DNA of 64,000 nucleotides, from positions 475,245 through 539,244 of the forward strand of contig NZ_JAAWWK010000003.1 of assembly GCF_012272835.1 (NCBI RefSeq). Reading direction: 5' to 3'. Positions 52,683 through 62,800 of this stretch are shown here, in pieces. The translations under genes were made by a program, and so were the position numbers. The stretch's first letter is position 1; every line of letters starts with the position of its first letter. This DNA is from Spongiibacter thalassae. Its GTDB lineage: Bacteria; Pseudomonadota; Gammaproteobacteria; Pseudomonadales; Spongiibacteraceae. The notes under the pieces were generated by a model that had not been told where the DNA came from, did no database searches, and saw only the letters and a list, made by a program, of their open reading frames with translations.

Positions 52683-55600
52683 TTATCTATTTGGGCAATC
52701 TAAATAAGGGTTAGAGTAAGTTTCTGACCAAGACCAAGGCTCATAATCGAAAGGAGTTCCGAACTCACCTCCTCCAGGCCCCTTCCTGTCACTATCATAG
52801 ATCGGATCCCAAAACCCATCGTCTTTATTTGTATATGTCGTAGTGCATATTCCACCATTACACAAAGTCGAATAATAAATAGGTGTGTCTCCAACATGAT
52901 AAACCTCAGATTCAACATTTACTCCATAGTTACCATCTAGAGACGGAGACAAGCCAGACCGTATCCTTTCAGACCTATATCTCTGCTCAGTACTATTTTT
53001 AATAGCTTCTTTTGTTTTCGGCCCAAGTTCAACTGAACGACCATCCCCAGACCAGTAGTGATTATAAGCTTCGTAGGTACTATCTACTTGGAGAAGCCCT
53101 AGAGGGTCAGCATACGTCAAAGGATTCCCCAACACATAGGCAAACGTATTAACTCCTCCCCTCAACCCAATCGGATCACTTTGGATGTACCGCCCCTTCT
53201 CCGGATCATAATCCCTAAAGTAGTTGTAATGCGTTCCTGTCTCTTCGTCATAGTACTGCCCCGGGAGCCGCAGGTTGTTTTCGATGGTGTTTGTGGTGAT
53301 CGCGGCCTTCCCAAACGCGTTGTAAGTCGCACTCCATAACACCGCCCCGCTTCTGGCTGTAATTTTCTGCGGCGTCCCCAGATGGTCATTATGGTAATAC
53401 CCCACCTGCCCATTCTGATTAATCAGCAACGGGTCTGTCCCCCAGGTGCTATCTGTCTTATACAGATAGCTGGTGGTAATACTGCCCATGGTATCCGCTT
53501 CTGCCACCAGCCCTTCCTGGGCGAAAAGGTAATAGGTGGTAGTGTTTGTTGTTTTACTGAGCCGCCGACCGAACGGGTCATAGCTGTACCGGGCAATCAG
53601 GACGTCGTTCTGATCTCTGATTTCGCTTAGTCGATTTTCAATATTGTAAGTGTAACGGGTTTCGTCATTTGTTTCGTTGTTCGTTTTATTGATCAGACTG
53701 CCATTGGCGTCGTAGGTATAGGTAATCGGCCCGCGCTGGATCAGCCGGTCATTGTCGTCGTACACCCATGTATGGGGATCATTTTCTGTATTGAGGTCGG
53801 TGCTATCGGTTTGGCGGTTGCCCACCGGGTCGTAGGTGTAGCCGACATTTTCCGCTTGGTTGGAGGTCACCGCCAACAGCCGATCAACGGCATCGTAGCC
53901 GTACTGATAGCTGTCATTCAGGGTGTTGCGCCCCAGAATATTATCCACCGCATTGTAAGTGTAACTATCCTGCTGCACCGCGTTCTGGCCCGGGTCCAGC
54001 CCGGTAATCTGGGTAGGCCGCAGGAAACCATCATAGGTCCACTGCCGCTTGCCGCCTCCTGGTAAAGTCGCCTGGGTCGGCTGCGACCACTGGTACCCAT
54101 TAACCGTATACGTGCCCTCACCTGGGATGTTTACACTGGCCAGTTCGCCATTCGCGGTGTAGCTGTAGGTGTAGGTAATACCGTCCGGATCAGTAAAGGA
54201 CTGTTTCCTGTTATTGGCATCGTAGGTGTAGGCATAACTGAGAGTGAAGGCCCCGTAGTTGACGGTCACCTGAGTCATGCGGTCAGCCAGATCATACTGG
54301 TAGGTCGCGCTGGTCTGGCCGTCATCGTATCCGGTCAGATTATCGCGGTGGTCGTAACTGAACGTGACAAGTTTTTGGGCATTAGCGGGATCTTCCGCGC
54401 TGGCCTCTGTGCTGAAGTAGCGGGTTTCGATCAGGCGGTCGTCATCGTCATAAATGTAGTGGATGACCTGTCCTTTAGCATCAATCGATCCACTCAGGTT
54501 TCCATTGACATCGTACTGGTTAGTAAATGCAGCACCGCTGGGCAGAGTTTCCGCGGTCTGTCGGTTATTGCCGTCATATTGGTATTGGCGAATCGCTACG
54601 TCTTTGGCATTTGTGACGGCAATCAGGTTGTCCCGGCTGTCGTACTGGAGCTGGGTGAGAGCCTGAGCCGCATCGGTCATGCGTGTTATACGCTGTAGGC
54701 CATCGTAGGTATTGTGGGTGACTCGGCTGAGGGCATCGGTGACGGTGATGCGGTTGCCAGCCTTGTCGTAGTCCGACCGGCTCGTACGGATAGGACTGCC
54801 CTCAGTCTCATCGTCACTCTGTATGACCCGGTAACGGTTGTCGTAGTGCAGGGTCTGGGTATAGGTCGGGAAGTGGATGGCCGTGAGCAGATTCTGGAGT
54901 TTGCCTTCTGCATCGCCGTAGCTCATGGAGACCGTGTTTCCCATCGCATCAGTTATGGACGCAGGTTTACCTTCCGGGGTGTACTGCAGGTATACGCTAT
55001 TCCCCAGGGCATCGGTCACCCGGATAGGCCGGTTGCCGCCATTGTAAGCGAGCGCAATGCTGGCCCCCAGAGGGTTGGTGGTTTGAATGAGTCGGTTACG
55101 CCCGTCGTAGTCCATGGTGGTAACGGCATTACCAGGCTTGGTCAGAGTTTTGAGGTTCCCGACCTTGTCATAAGCCAGGGTGGTGATATGGCCCAGTGCT
55201 GTGGTGTGGTGGGTCAGATTACCCGTGGCATCGTACTGCCGGGACCAGGTTTGGCCCCGTGCATCCTTTTTCTGAAGGGCATTGCCCAAGGCATCGTGGC
55301 TTAAGTATTCAGTGGTATGGCCTTCGCCATCGGTATAGGTCTTGAGATTGCCGTAGGCATCGTAGGTCATGCTGATGACCGCTTCTGCAGTGTTGGCATC
55401 GGCTATAAAGCGGATCTGAGTGGTGTTGCCATAGGCGTCGTAGCTGTACTCAATGACTCGCTGCTCAGGCAGCCCTACCGCCTCAGTGGTACGAATACGG
55501 TTGCCCTTGGCATCGTAGTCATATCGGGTGATCACACCGTTTTCGTCGATTTCTTCCAGCAGGCTGGAAAAGGTGGGCTCCCATTTTCTGCTGACATGAC

Positions 55601-56816
55601 TGCCATCGGGGTAGGTGATCTTTGTGATGTTCAACCACTCGTCATACTCAGTGGTAGTCGTATTGCCGTTTTCATCCACACTGGAACGGCGGCGTTTGGA
55701 CTTGGCAATGTTCACCCGCCGTGTTGTTTGCCCGTTGATCCCTGTATCGACGATTTCCCCATCTTTGTTATAGCGACGGGTGTTAAGAGTGTTGGCCCCA
55801 TCCACGATGGCAATGCTTGATTCCTTTGAGGCCTCGTTGTAACTGAATTGATAAGAAGACTGGCTGCCCTCGCTATCAGTTATACTCGATAACACCGGCC
55901 GCGATTTCAGGTTGAGGTACTTGAGGCAGGTCGCGCCGCGGTATGACCAGCGCTGATTAACCTCGTCAAATGCCCAGCGCCCCCCAACCGATTGAGCGCA
56001 CACCGTTGAGTCTTGCGCAAAGTAGTTGATGCTACGCATTCGGCCTTCGGGGTCGGTACGCTCGACCACCAGGCCTTCAGTACCGGAGGTCTCTGTACCG
56101 TAGCGATAACGCCAGGTATGGCCTAGCACGTCTTCGATCTGTGTCAGTGCACCATCAGTGTAGGTGTAGATCACCTCTCTACCGCTATAATCCTGGACCT
56201 TTTGTAACAAGCCCTCGGCGGTGTAGGTATACGTTAATAGGGTATTGTGCTGATGATCCTGGACTTGGGAGATACGGCCTTCACCATCGCGTTCAACGTA
56301 GACAGACACCTGGTTGCGATCGTGGTAGGAGACCAGACGACCCGCACTGTTGTAATGGATAACATTGCCCTGCCGGTCTTCCCAACGAAAGCCTTCCACC
56401 GTACGCGTAATACGGCGACGCTCGTCGTAGACATAGGTATCCGTTTCACCCGCGCGGGAATACACAAACTGATTGCGCAGGATAAGGCTGGGGGGATCCA
56501 CCGCGGGATCGTTATCGGCTTTATACCGTACCTGAAGATCCGCCCAGTCAGGATTGAACTGCCAGGTCCTTCCGTTTTTGAGCTGACGTTTGTGAGAAAC
56601 AAATCCGCCCTGCACTTTAACACGCAGGTCGATGGCAGTTTCTTCGTAGTAGCCGGTAGAGTAATCCGCCCCTTCAAATTGGTAGGTGATGCCTGGCGCC
56701 GCGAATGCGGGAATAGACACAAGCGCCAGTAACACTACGCCAAATGTAACCAGCTTGCGTTGAAGCAGCGCCCTTCGTTGTTTGATCATCGTGGTCACGC
56801 GTCCTTTCTTGATCAT
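52683..56816 (-). CDS. RHS/YD-repeat protein with variable C-terminal tail
   Basis: A 1377-residue RHS-family protein. A signal-like start (MIKKGRVTTMIKQRRALLQR, then LVTFGVVLLALVSIPAFAAP) indicates export. A long run of YD repeats follows (e.g. YDKAGNRITVTDALSRVTHN, YDNRYRVIQSDD), expected to build the hollow RHS shell, then the conserved RHS core end (YYHNDHLGTPQKITARSGAV, RLPGQYYDEETGTHYNYFRD, GRYIQSDPIGLRGGVNTFAY, YADPLGL). The 136 residues after DPLGL (52686-53093) are unlike any family I recognise and are AT-rich. I chose ATG 56816, 1 bp after the stop of the upstream giant gene (TAAGATG); ATG 56789 is an alternative. The open frame upstream to 57155 is only a shadow of the other gene. 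Confidence 0.88.
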   Translation of the reverse strand: MIKKGRVTTMIKQRRALLQRKLVTFGVVLLALVSIPAFAAPGITYQFEGADYSTGYYEETAIDLRVKVQGGFVSHKRQLKNGRTWQFNPDWADLQVRYKADNDPAVDPPSLILRNQFVYSRAGETDTYVYDERRRITRTVEGFRWEDRQGNVIHYNSAGRLVSYHDRNQVSVYVERDGEGRISQVQDHQHNTLLTYTYTAEGLLQKVQDYSGREVIYTYTDGALTQIEDVLGHTWRYRYGTETSGTEGLVVERTDPEGRMRSINYFAQDSTVCAQSVGGRWAFDEVNQRWSYRGATCLKYLNLKSRPVLSSITDSEGSQSSYQFSYNEASKESSIAIVDGANTLNTRRYNKDGEIVDTGINGQTTRRVNIAKSKRRRSSVDENGNTTTTEYDEWLNITKITYPDGSHVSRKWEPTFSSLLEEIDENGVITRYDYDAKGNRIRTTEAVGLPEQRVIEYSYDAYGNTTQIRFIADANTAEAVISMTYDAYGNLKTYTDGEGHTTEYLSHDALGNALQKKDARGQTWSRQYDATGNLTHHTTALGHITTLAYDKVGNLKTLTKPGNAVTTMDYDGRNRLIQTTNPLGASIALAYNGGNRPIRVTDALGNSVYLQYTPEGKPASITDAMGNTVSMSYGDAEGKLQNLLTAIHFPTYTQTLHYDNRYRVIQSDDETEGSPIRTSRSDYDKAGNRITVTDALSRVTHNTYDGLQRITRMTDAAQALTQLQYDSRDNLIAVTNAKDVAIRQYQYDGNNRQTAETLPSGAAFTNQYDVNGNLSGSIDAKGQVIHYIYDDDDRLIETRYFSTEASAEDPANAQKLVTFSYDHRDNLTGYDDGQTSATYQYDLADRMTQVTVNYGAFTLSYAYTYDANNRKQSFTDPDGITYTYSYTANGELASVNIPGEGTYTVNGYQWSQPTQATLPGGGKRQWTYDGFLRPTQITGLDPGQNAVQQDSYTYNAVDNILGRNTLNDSYQYGYDAVDRLLAVTSNQAENVGYTYDPVGNRQTDSTDLNTENDPHTWVYDDNDRLIQRGPITYTYDANGSLINKTNNETNDETRYTYNIENRLSEIRDQNDVLIARYSYDPFGRRLSKTTNTTTYYLFAQEGLVAEADTMGSITTSYLYKTDSTWGTDPLLINQNGQVGYYHNDHLGTPQKITARSGAVLWSATYNAFGKAAITTNTIENNLRLPGQYYDEETGTHYNYFRDYDPEKGRYIQSDPIGLRGGVNTFAYVLGNPLTYADPLGLLQVDSTYEAYNHYWSGDGRSVELGPKTKEAIKNSTEQRYRSERIRSGLSPSLDGNYGVNVESEVYHVGDTPIYYSTLCNGGICTTTYTNKDDGFWDPIYDSDRKGPGGGEFGTPFDYEPWSWSETYSNPYLDCPNR

Positions 56817-56817
56817 C

Positions 56818-59800
56818 TTAACTGCCCGCCCCATTTCCCGGGCTCGGACAACTTGCGCCATCTCCTTTCGGTGCCCGACAAGCGGGTATGCCGCCCGTTT
56901 TATCATCGCGCAGGAATCCGCCGCCTCCGCCGCCGCCAAAGCTGCCGCCAGCTCCACCCGCGGACCAGTAGCCGCCACCTCCACCAGCGCCACCTCCCCC
57001 ACCGGGGCCACCGGAGCCACAGCTACTACTATCGCTGCGGTTCCACTCCATTGGCAGCTCCTGGTCGGCAGTATCTCCATTCGCACAGGTGTAATCGCTG
57101 CTGACCTCTCCCTTGGCGGTGTAGTTGTAGCAACCACCCCCTGTGGCATCGCCATCCGGTTCGTGAGATTGCAGCATCACGATTCGATACGGCACAACGA
57201 GGCTTTCATTAGCTTCAATGGTATCCGGCAATCCGACCATCAATTCGTAGCGGTAGAAGTCGTCGCTTGGTGGCAAGTCCACCTGGAGGTTATCCGCCCG
57301 AATCAGCCCGTAATTGGTAATGCGCAGTTCGCCATAATAAACCTCTCCCACTGTCAGGTTGGGAATATTGATACTCAGTGGCTCCACGATCACTACGGCG
57401 GCCGGTACGCTCGTTTCATAGGTGGCTGTCGCGGTGATATCGTAACGGTCTTCAATAGTCACTTCGTTGACCGACCACTCAACGGTGACCAGGTTGTAGT
57501 CGAGGAAAAAGTTTTCACTGGCCACAACGCCTGGCAAAACACGCAGACGTCCCGCGCCATCGGCGTGGTTAGGCGCACTGATCCGGTAGAGGTAATTCCC
57601 CGAAGGAATCTCCGAAAACAGGGCTTCCCCGCTGGCATCTGTGGTCAGACTGAATTCAACGGCCGCCACTTCTTCGTTAATGAGCCGCACTTTGGCGCCA
57701 GACAAGCCTTCAATGACCTGGCCGGTGCCATCCAGCGTTGCTGTGTAGATATCGGAGACTTTGAACAAGGCGCCGCCGATACCGGACTGAGTGACCGCAA
57801 CAAACACATTGGCCTCGCGGACCGGATGGTTGTCGCTACTGATGCGAAGTTTGTACTGATACTGGCCTTCCGCGAGGCTGGCTGGCGGGCTGGCAATGAT
57901 TTGCAGCGGACGCTGCTCACCCACGGCCAAACTGCCCTGTTGCTCCGGCACAGCCAGATACAGCCAGGACGGCGCCGCGTTCCCTCCGGTATCGACGAGA
58001 CGGACACGGACATTGACCATTTCGGCGAGACCGCGGTTTTCAAGGGTAAAATTGGCGCTCACGCTTTCATCCTGAGCGACGCCGGTTTCCACATAGTTTG
58101 GATACCAGTACAGCGATGGCAGTGCTTCATCGAGCAAGTAGGTCACTGGTATGCTCGCCAGCGGTGTATCACCACTTTCATCGCTGAAGACCTGAACGGC
58201 GAACTGCCCCTGCGACTCTGCGGTATGGTCGGCTGTGAAGTCGAGATCGATGGTGCCATTGCTGTTCTGGCCGAGATTCAGGTGTTGGCCGATATCCAAC
58301 GTCACGCCTGCTGCCAATGGCGTGTCAGGGTGGAGCTCCACCCGAAGATTGCTGGCGGTCGTTCCTGGACCGGAGCGCAGGGTGACAGGAATCGTGTCAT
58401 GCTGACCGTAGGCGGTATATAGCGAGGCCTTCGAGGGGCTGACCGAAACCCGGCTAATGGCAAACGTCCCTTGAACCGGCCGATCCTGAATGTCGGGGTG
58501 AATCACCGAGACCGTGTATACACCGGATTCCCCTTTTAAGGGTTCAAAGGCGTGACTAAATCCACCCTGTTCATCGGTATATACCTCGATACTGCGCTCA
58601 AACCCATTGCCCTTAATGACCAATGTCAAGGGCACTGAAGACAGTGGTGCGTTATCGGCTCTCGTCAGAGCCTGACCGCTGATCACAATCGGCTCTTCGC
58701 CAAATGAGTTTGCTGGAGTGATGCCACTGAGGCTACCGTAGTACAGGGTGTCAATCAAAGTGAGGGTCGCGCTGGTACTGGGCCCCGCGATGGCCACGGC
58801 ATCGCTGCGTCCCAGGTGGTAGTGCAATGTATCCACATAGAGGCGAACCGTAATCTCAGCAGGCGCGGCGGCGGGCACCGACAGGGTTTTCCAGTCGGAG
58901 GTAAAACTTTCGCCTGCCGGAATACCCGCCACTACCGTGCCGTCAGACCGGGTGACCACGTCGTTGCCCACAAATTGGCGGAACGCCTGGGTGCTGAGCA
59001 CGTTACCGTCCAGATCGCGAAGCTGGTAGCGGATTTCATCAGAATCGCTGTTGCCGTTATTGCGCGCCACCACGATTTCAATATCCACATCGGACGTGTT
59101 CTCCAGGGTGAACTGCACTTCGCCGGTCGCGCCACGGGTGAATTCCCGGGTGGCGACACTGAGTACCAGACCGGCGTCACCGACGATAATGTCCCCGGTC
59201 CGCGTGGCCGTGGTGTGTTCGCCAACGTTGGGTTTGGTCTCAATGGAGGTGGTGAGCGAAGACACATTACTCAGGTCCGCCGCTCCGCCGAATACCACAT
59301 CGACTGAGGTGGACTCCCCTGCAGCCAGGGAGAATGTGGCGGATTGCGCGGAGTAGACACCAATGGTCGCGACAACCTGTATGCCCGTCGCGTCGGTTTG
59401 CCCGAGATTCGCCACCTGATAGGTCAGGCGGTTCATCACGCCGCGCAATATTTGACTACCTTCCGTCAAACTGGCGCTGAGCGCCGGCAGTAACAGGCTG
59501 CGCGGCAAGCTTTCTTCGCCCGCTGGATCCACGGCCACGAGGGTGTACACGCGCTCGCCACCATTAAACCCTGAGTCGCTGTACGTCATTGAGGTCATCA
59601 AGGCATCGTTCAGTTTAAGACCGGTATCCCGATCGCCCAGGTACAAATCGAAACCATCGATATTGCTACCGTCATGTGTCCAGTTCAGTTGCGGTTCACC
59701 GCCTTCAGACAAGGTAACGTCAACACTGGATATCGGCAGCAAGCTAATATTCAGATAGGCGGTATTGGAAGGCACGGATTGATTTCCCGCAGCGTCTACC

Positions 59801-62800
59801 GCCGTCACGACATAGCCCGGTGATTGCGCAGCGGGTGAAGTATCAGTGGTGGAGAGAGAGGCAATGCCGTCACGCACCGGGATCAGACCATCGACAGAGG
59901 CAATGTTGTTGCTACTGTCACGATAGAGCGTATAGGTCACGCCCTCGCCCCCGGTATGCTGCCAGGTGGCGGCGATACCCTGTGGTGTGAGCTCAACGTT
60001 TAATGCGGTGGGGGCTTCTGGCGGTACAGACAACGCCGTCACGCTAACGGGGTCACTCAGGGCGCTCAATGTTTCCTGATTATTGACACTGCGCACACTG
60101 GCAATGGCGTACAGGTACTCACCATCCACCGTGGTCTGATCGTCATAAAGGGTCACGTCGCCGGTGCGGACCCGTTCGGTCAGTCCGGTTTCGCCGGGTG
60201 CCTGACGATACAGCTGATAGTCTGCAGCATCAGGCACGGCCTGCCAGGTAAGTTGCACAACACCGCCCGGTAAAGCGACCGCGCTCAGACCCTCAGGGAT
60301 TTCCAGCGGGGGCAGATCGCCCTGATACACCTGAATACTCTGAGAGGGCGGCAATGTCGTACCCACATTACCCAGGTCGTCCACCGCCTGGAAGCTGAAG
60401 CTGAGCAACTCCGGCGCATCCAGACCGGCATCACCGGGCAGGGTAAAATTATAGCGCCAGCGAACATCATCCAGCTGTACACGATCGGGCATGGCGGTGT
60501 TGCTGCGTCCCTCACCGGACAGAAGATAACTTAGCGCTGGCTGCTCTCCGCCCTGCAATGCTTCAGTCAGCGTAATGGTCACCGCCACTGTAACCGGCGC
60601 CGATTCGTCGTTGCGAATCGGGTGGGCCGGATTCACGGTGAGTTCACTCACGGCCGGGCCATCGGTATCGATTTGTATCGTCGCGCCGCTTTCAACTTCA
60701 GTACCGCGATTGCCCAACACATCACGGGCTGAGAATACGGCATAGGCGGTGCCGCCAGGGGTGAGCGGGGTAATCTCAAAGCTGCCGCTATAGTGGGTAT
60801 CATCCACCCGTTGCAATTGCACAGGCAGCGGCACCCCGTTGGTTGGTGTAATGCTGAGGAAGGGCGTAGTTAACAACGGCTCGCTGACCGTTACATGCAC
60901 ATCCACTGCACCGGTAGCAATGCGCCCTGTAGCCGGATCAACATTGCCATAGGGGGTATAGTCGATGGCTACCGCCGTCGGCGCAGTCGCGTCAGCAAGG
61001 GCCGAGACCTGTGCTGAGGGCGCACTCACCGTACCGATGTCATTCACGGCAACAACACGGTAAACCCAACGGCCATCGGATGGTGGCAAATCGGAATAGC
61101 TGGCCTGGGTTAAGGGCTGGCTATTGATGCGCGTTGCATGTTCAACAGCATCGAAATCCGCATTGTGGCGATACAGATTGTAGTGGGAGAAGTTCTGAGC
61201 CGTGACTGGGCTCCAGCTCAGGCGGACTTCGCCGCCCTCTCGCGCCTGGGCCAGCAGACCTGTGGGTGTGGGCGGCAAGCTACTGTTTAATACCACGGTT
61301 CGGGCAGCGCTCTGCCCGCTTTCCCCACCACGGTTGCTTGCCGTCACGCGTATGTCGTTGCTGCCTTCTACCAACGACAGCAGGGCACTGAATTGCCCAG
61401 TACTATTGACGACGACCGGATTCCCCGACGCACTGCCGTTGTTGTACACCTGCGCCTGGCTGTCAGGTTCGGCAGTACCACTGACTGTGATACTGCTGAG
61501 ATTAGTTTCCAGGCCATCGACAGGTGCAGTCAGTGCCGGTATATCGGGCGCTGCCAAGGCCACTTGCACGGTGTATTCGAGTGTCCGTGTGTATTCCAGG
61601 GTGTCGTATGCCACCACGCGCAGGAGGTAACTGCCGTCGTCGACCGCTTTGATATCCCAGTTCGCGCGATAGTGGGCGGAACCATTGGCATCGGTCGCGA
61701 GCAATATATCGTTGATATAGAACTCGACTCGACCTATACCGCTCTTGTCCGTCGCGGTTACACTGAACTGCGCGGGGCGTGCTAGCACCGCACCCTCACC
61801 AATACTGGTACTGCCATACAAGAAGTCACTGAGTATCGGGCCTTCGGTGTCTGCTTCCGGTGTGCCCGCGACAGACATTACGACGGGATCTACGCCATTT
61901 GACGTATTCACCGTGGCGACTGCGAAGTAGTACGTTTGGTCATTTGTCAGTCCCGCCACGCGAATACTACTGTTGCCAGCACCAGCCGTCAGAATAGGCG
62001 TCATTGCAGAGATGTCGGTAAACGGCTGATCAGCCATGTAGATCGCGTAGTGCTTGATGAATTGGGCCGGTTGTGCGCCCTGCCAGCTCAGTTCAACCAT
62101 CGCATTGAGCGGCTCGGTGCTCAGTCCGGTCGGATTTGGCAGCCAGGTGACGCCAGTTTGACTGAGGCCGGTACTTTCATTGTCGTCGTTATCAACACTG
62201 GTAATGCGCAAGGTGTGCGCGCTGGCGGCGGCCAGGCTATTCAGGGAATACGTGGTAGTGGCCGGAGCGTGGGAGGCCAGCAGGGTATCGTTCTGATAAA
62301 TCCGAAACCCGGCTAAATCGGCATCGTGGTCGTCGGGCGCTTGCCAGACAAAGGACAAACTGTCCGCCCCTGAGGTCACCACGAGGCCGCTGATGTTTTC
62401 CGGCGCCACCACATCCACAGGGGCTGTGGCGGTGGGCGTGACGGAGGCCAGGGCGTTACTGACCTGGTCTACCGCCAGCACTGCGAAGTAGTACGCTTGG
62501 TTACGGCTCAGCGGCGCCGCACTGTAATTTTGTATCCCTGCTGGTAGTTGCGCGGCGATGGTTGCCGCATTCGGATCCGTAAACGCGGTGGTCGATCGCA
62601 GCACCCGATAGAGGGCAATATCATTCCCATTTGCCTCTTCGTCGTAGCCAGACCAGTCCAATTGTACGCTGAGGCCATCGCCTTCAGGGTCGATGGTCAT
62701 CGGCACGGCGCCCGGTGCAGTATTGTTGTAGTTAACGCTGATTACTACCGCTCTGCTCTCATTGCTGGCCCGATCGTGTTGGGTCAGCGTCAAGGCGTTG

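Noticed and set aside
56817..57155. N-terminal extension of the RHS frame, Ala/Val-rich
   Set aside because: It reads through the glycine-rich end of the upstream gene in another frame; a signal peptide directly after 56816 gives a better start.
56782..58422. 546-codon open frame on the plus strand
   Set aside because: It lies antisense to the RHS and FN3/Ig-like genes, has no family-like motifs or ribosome-binding site, and its open length follows from the codon bias of the real minus-strand gene.
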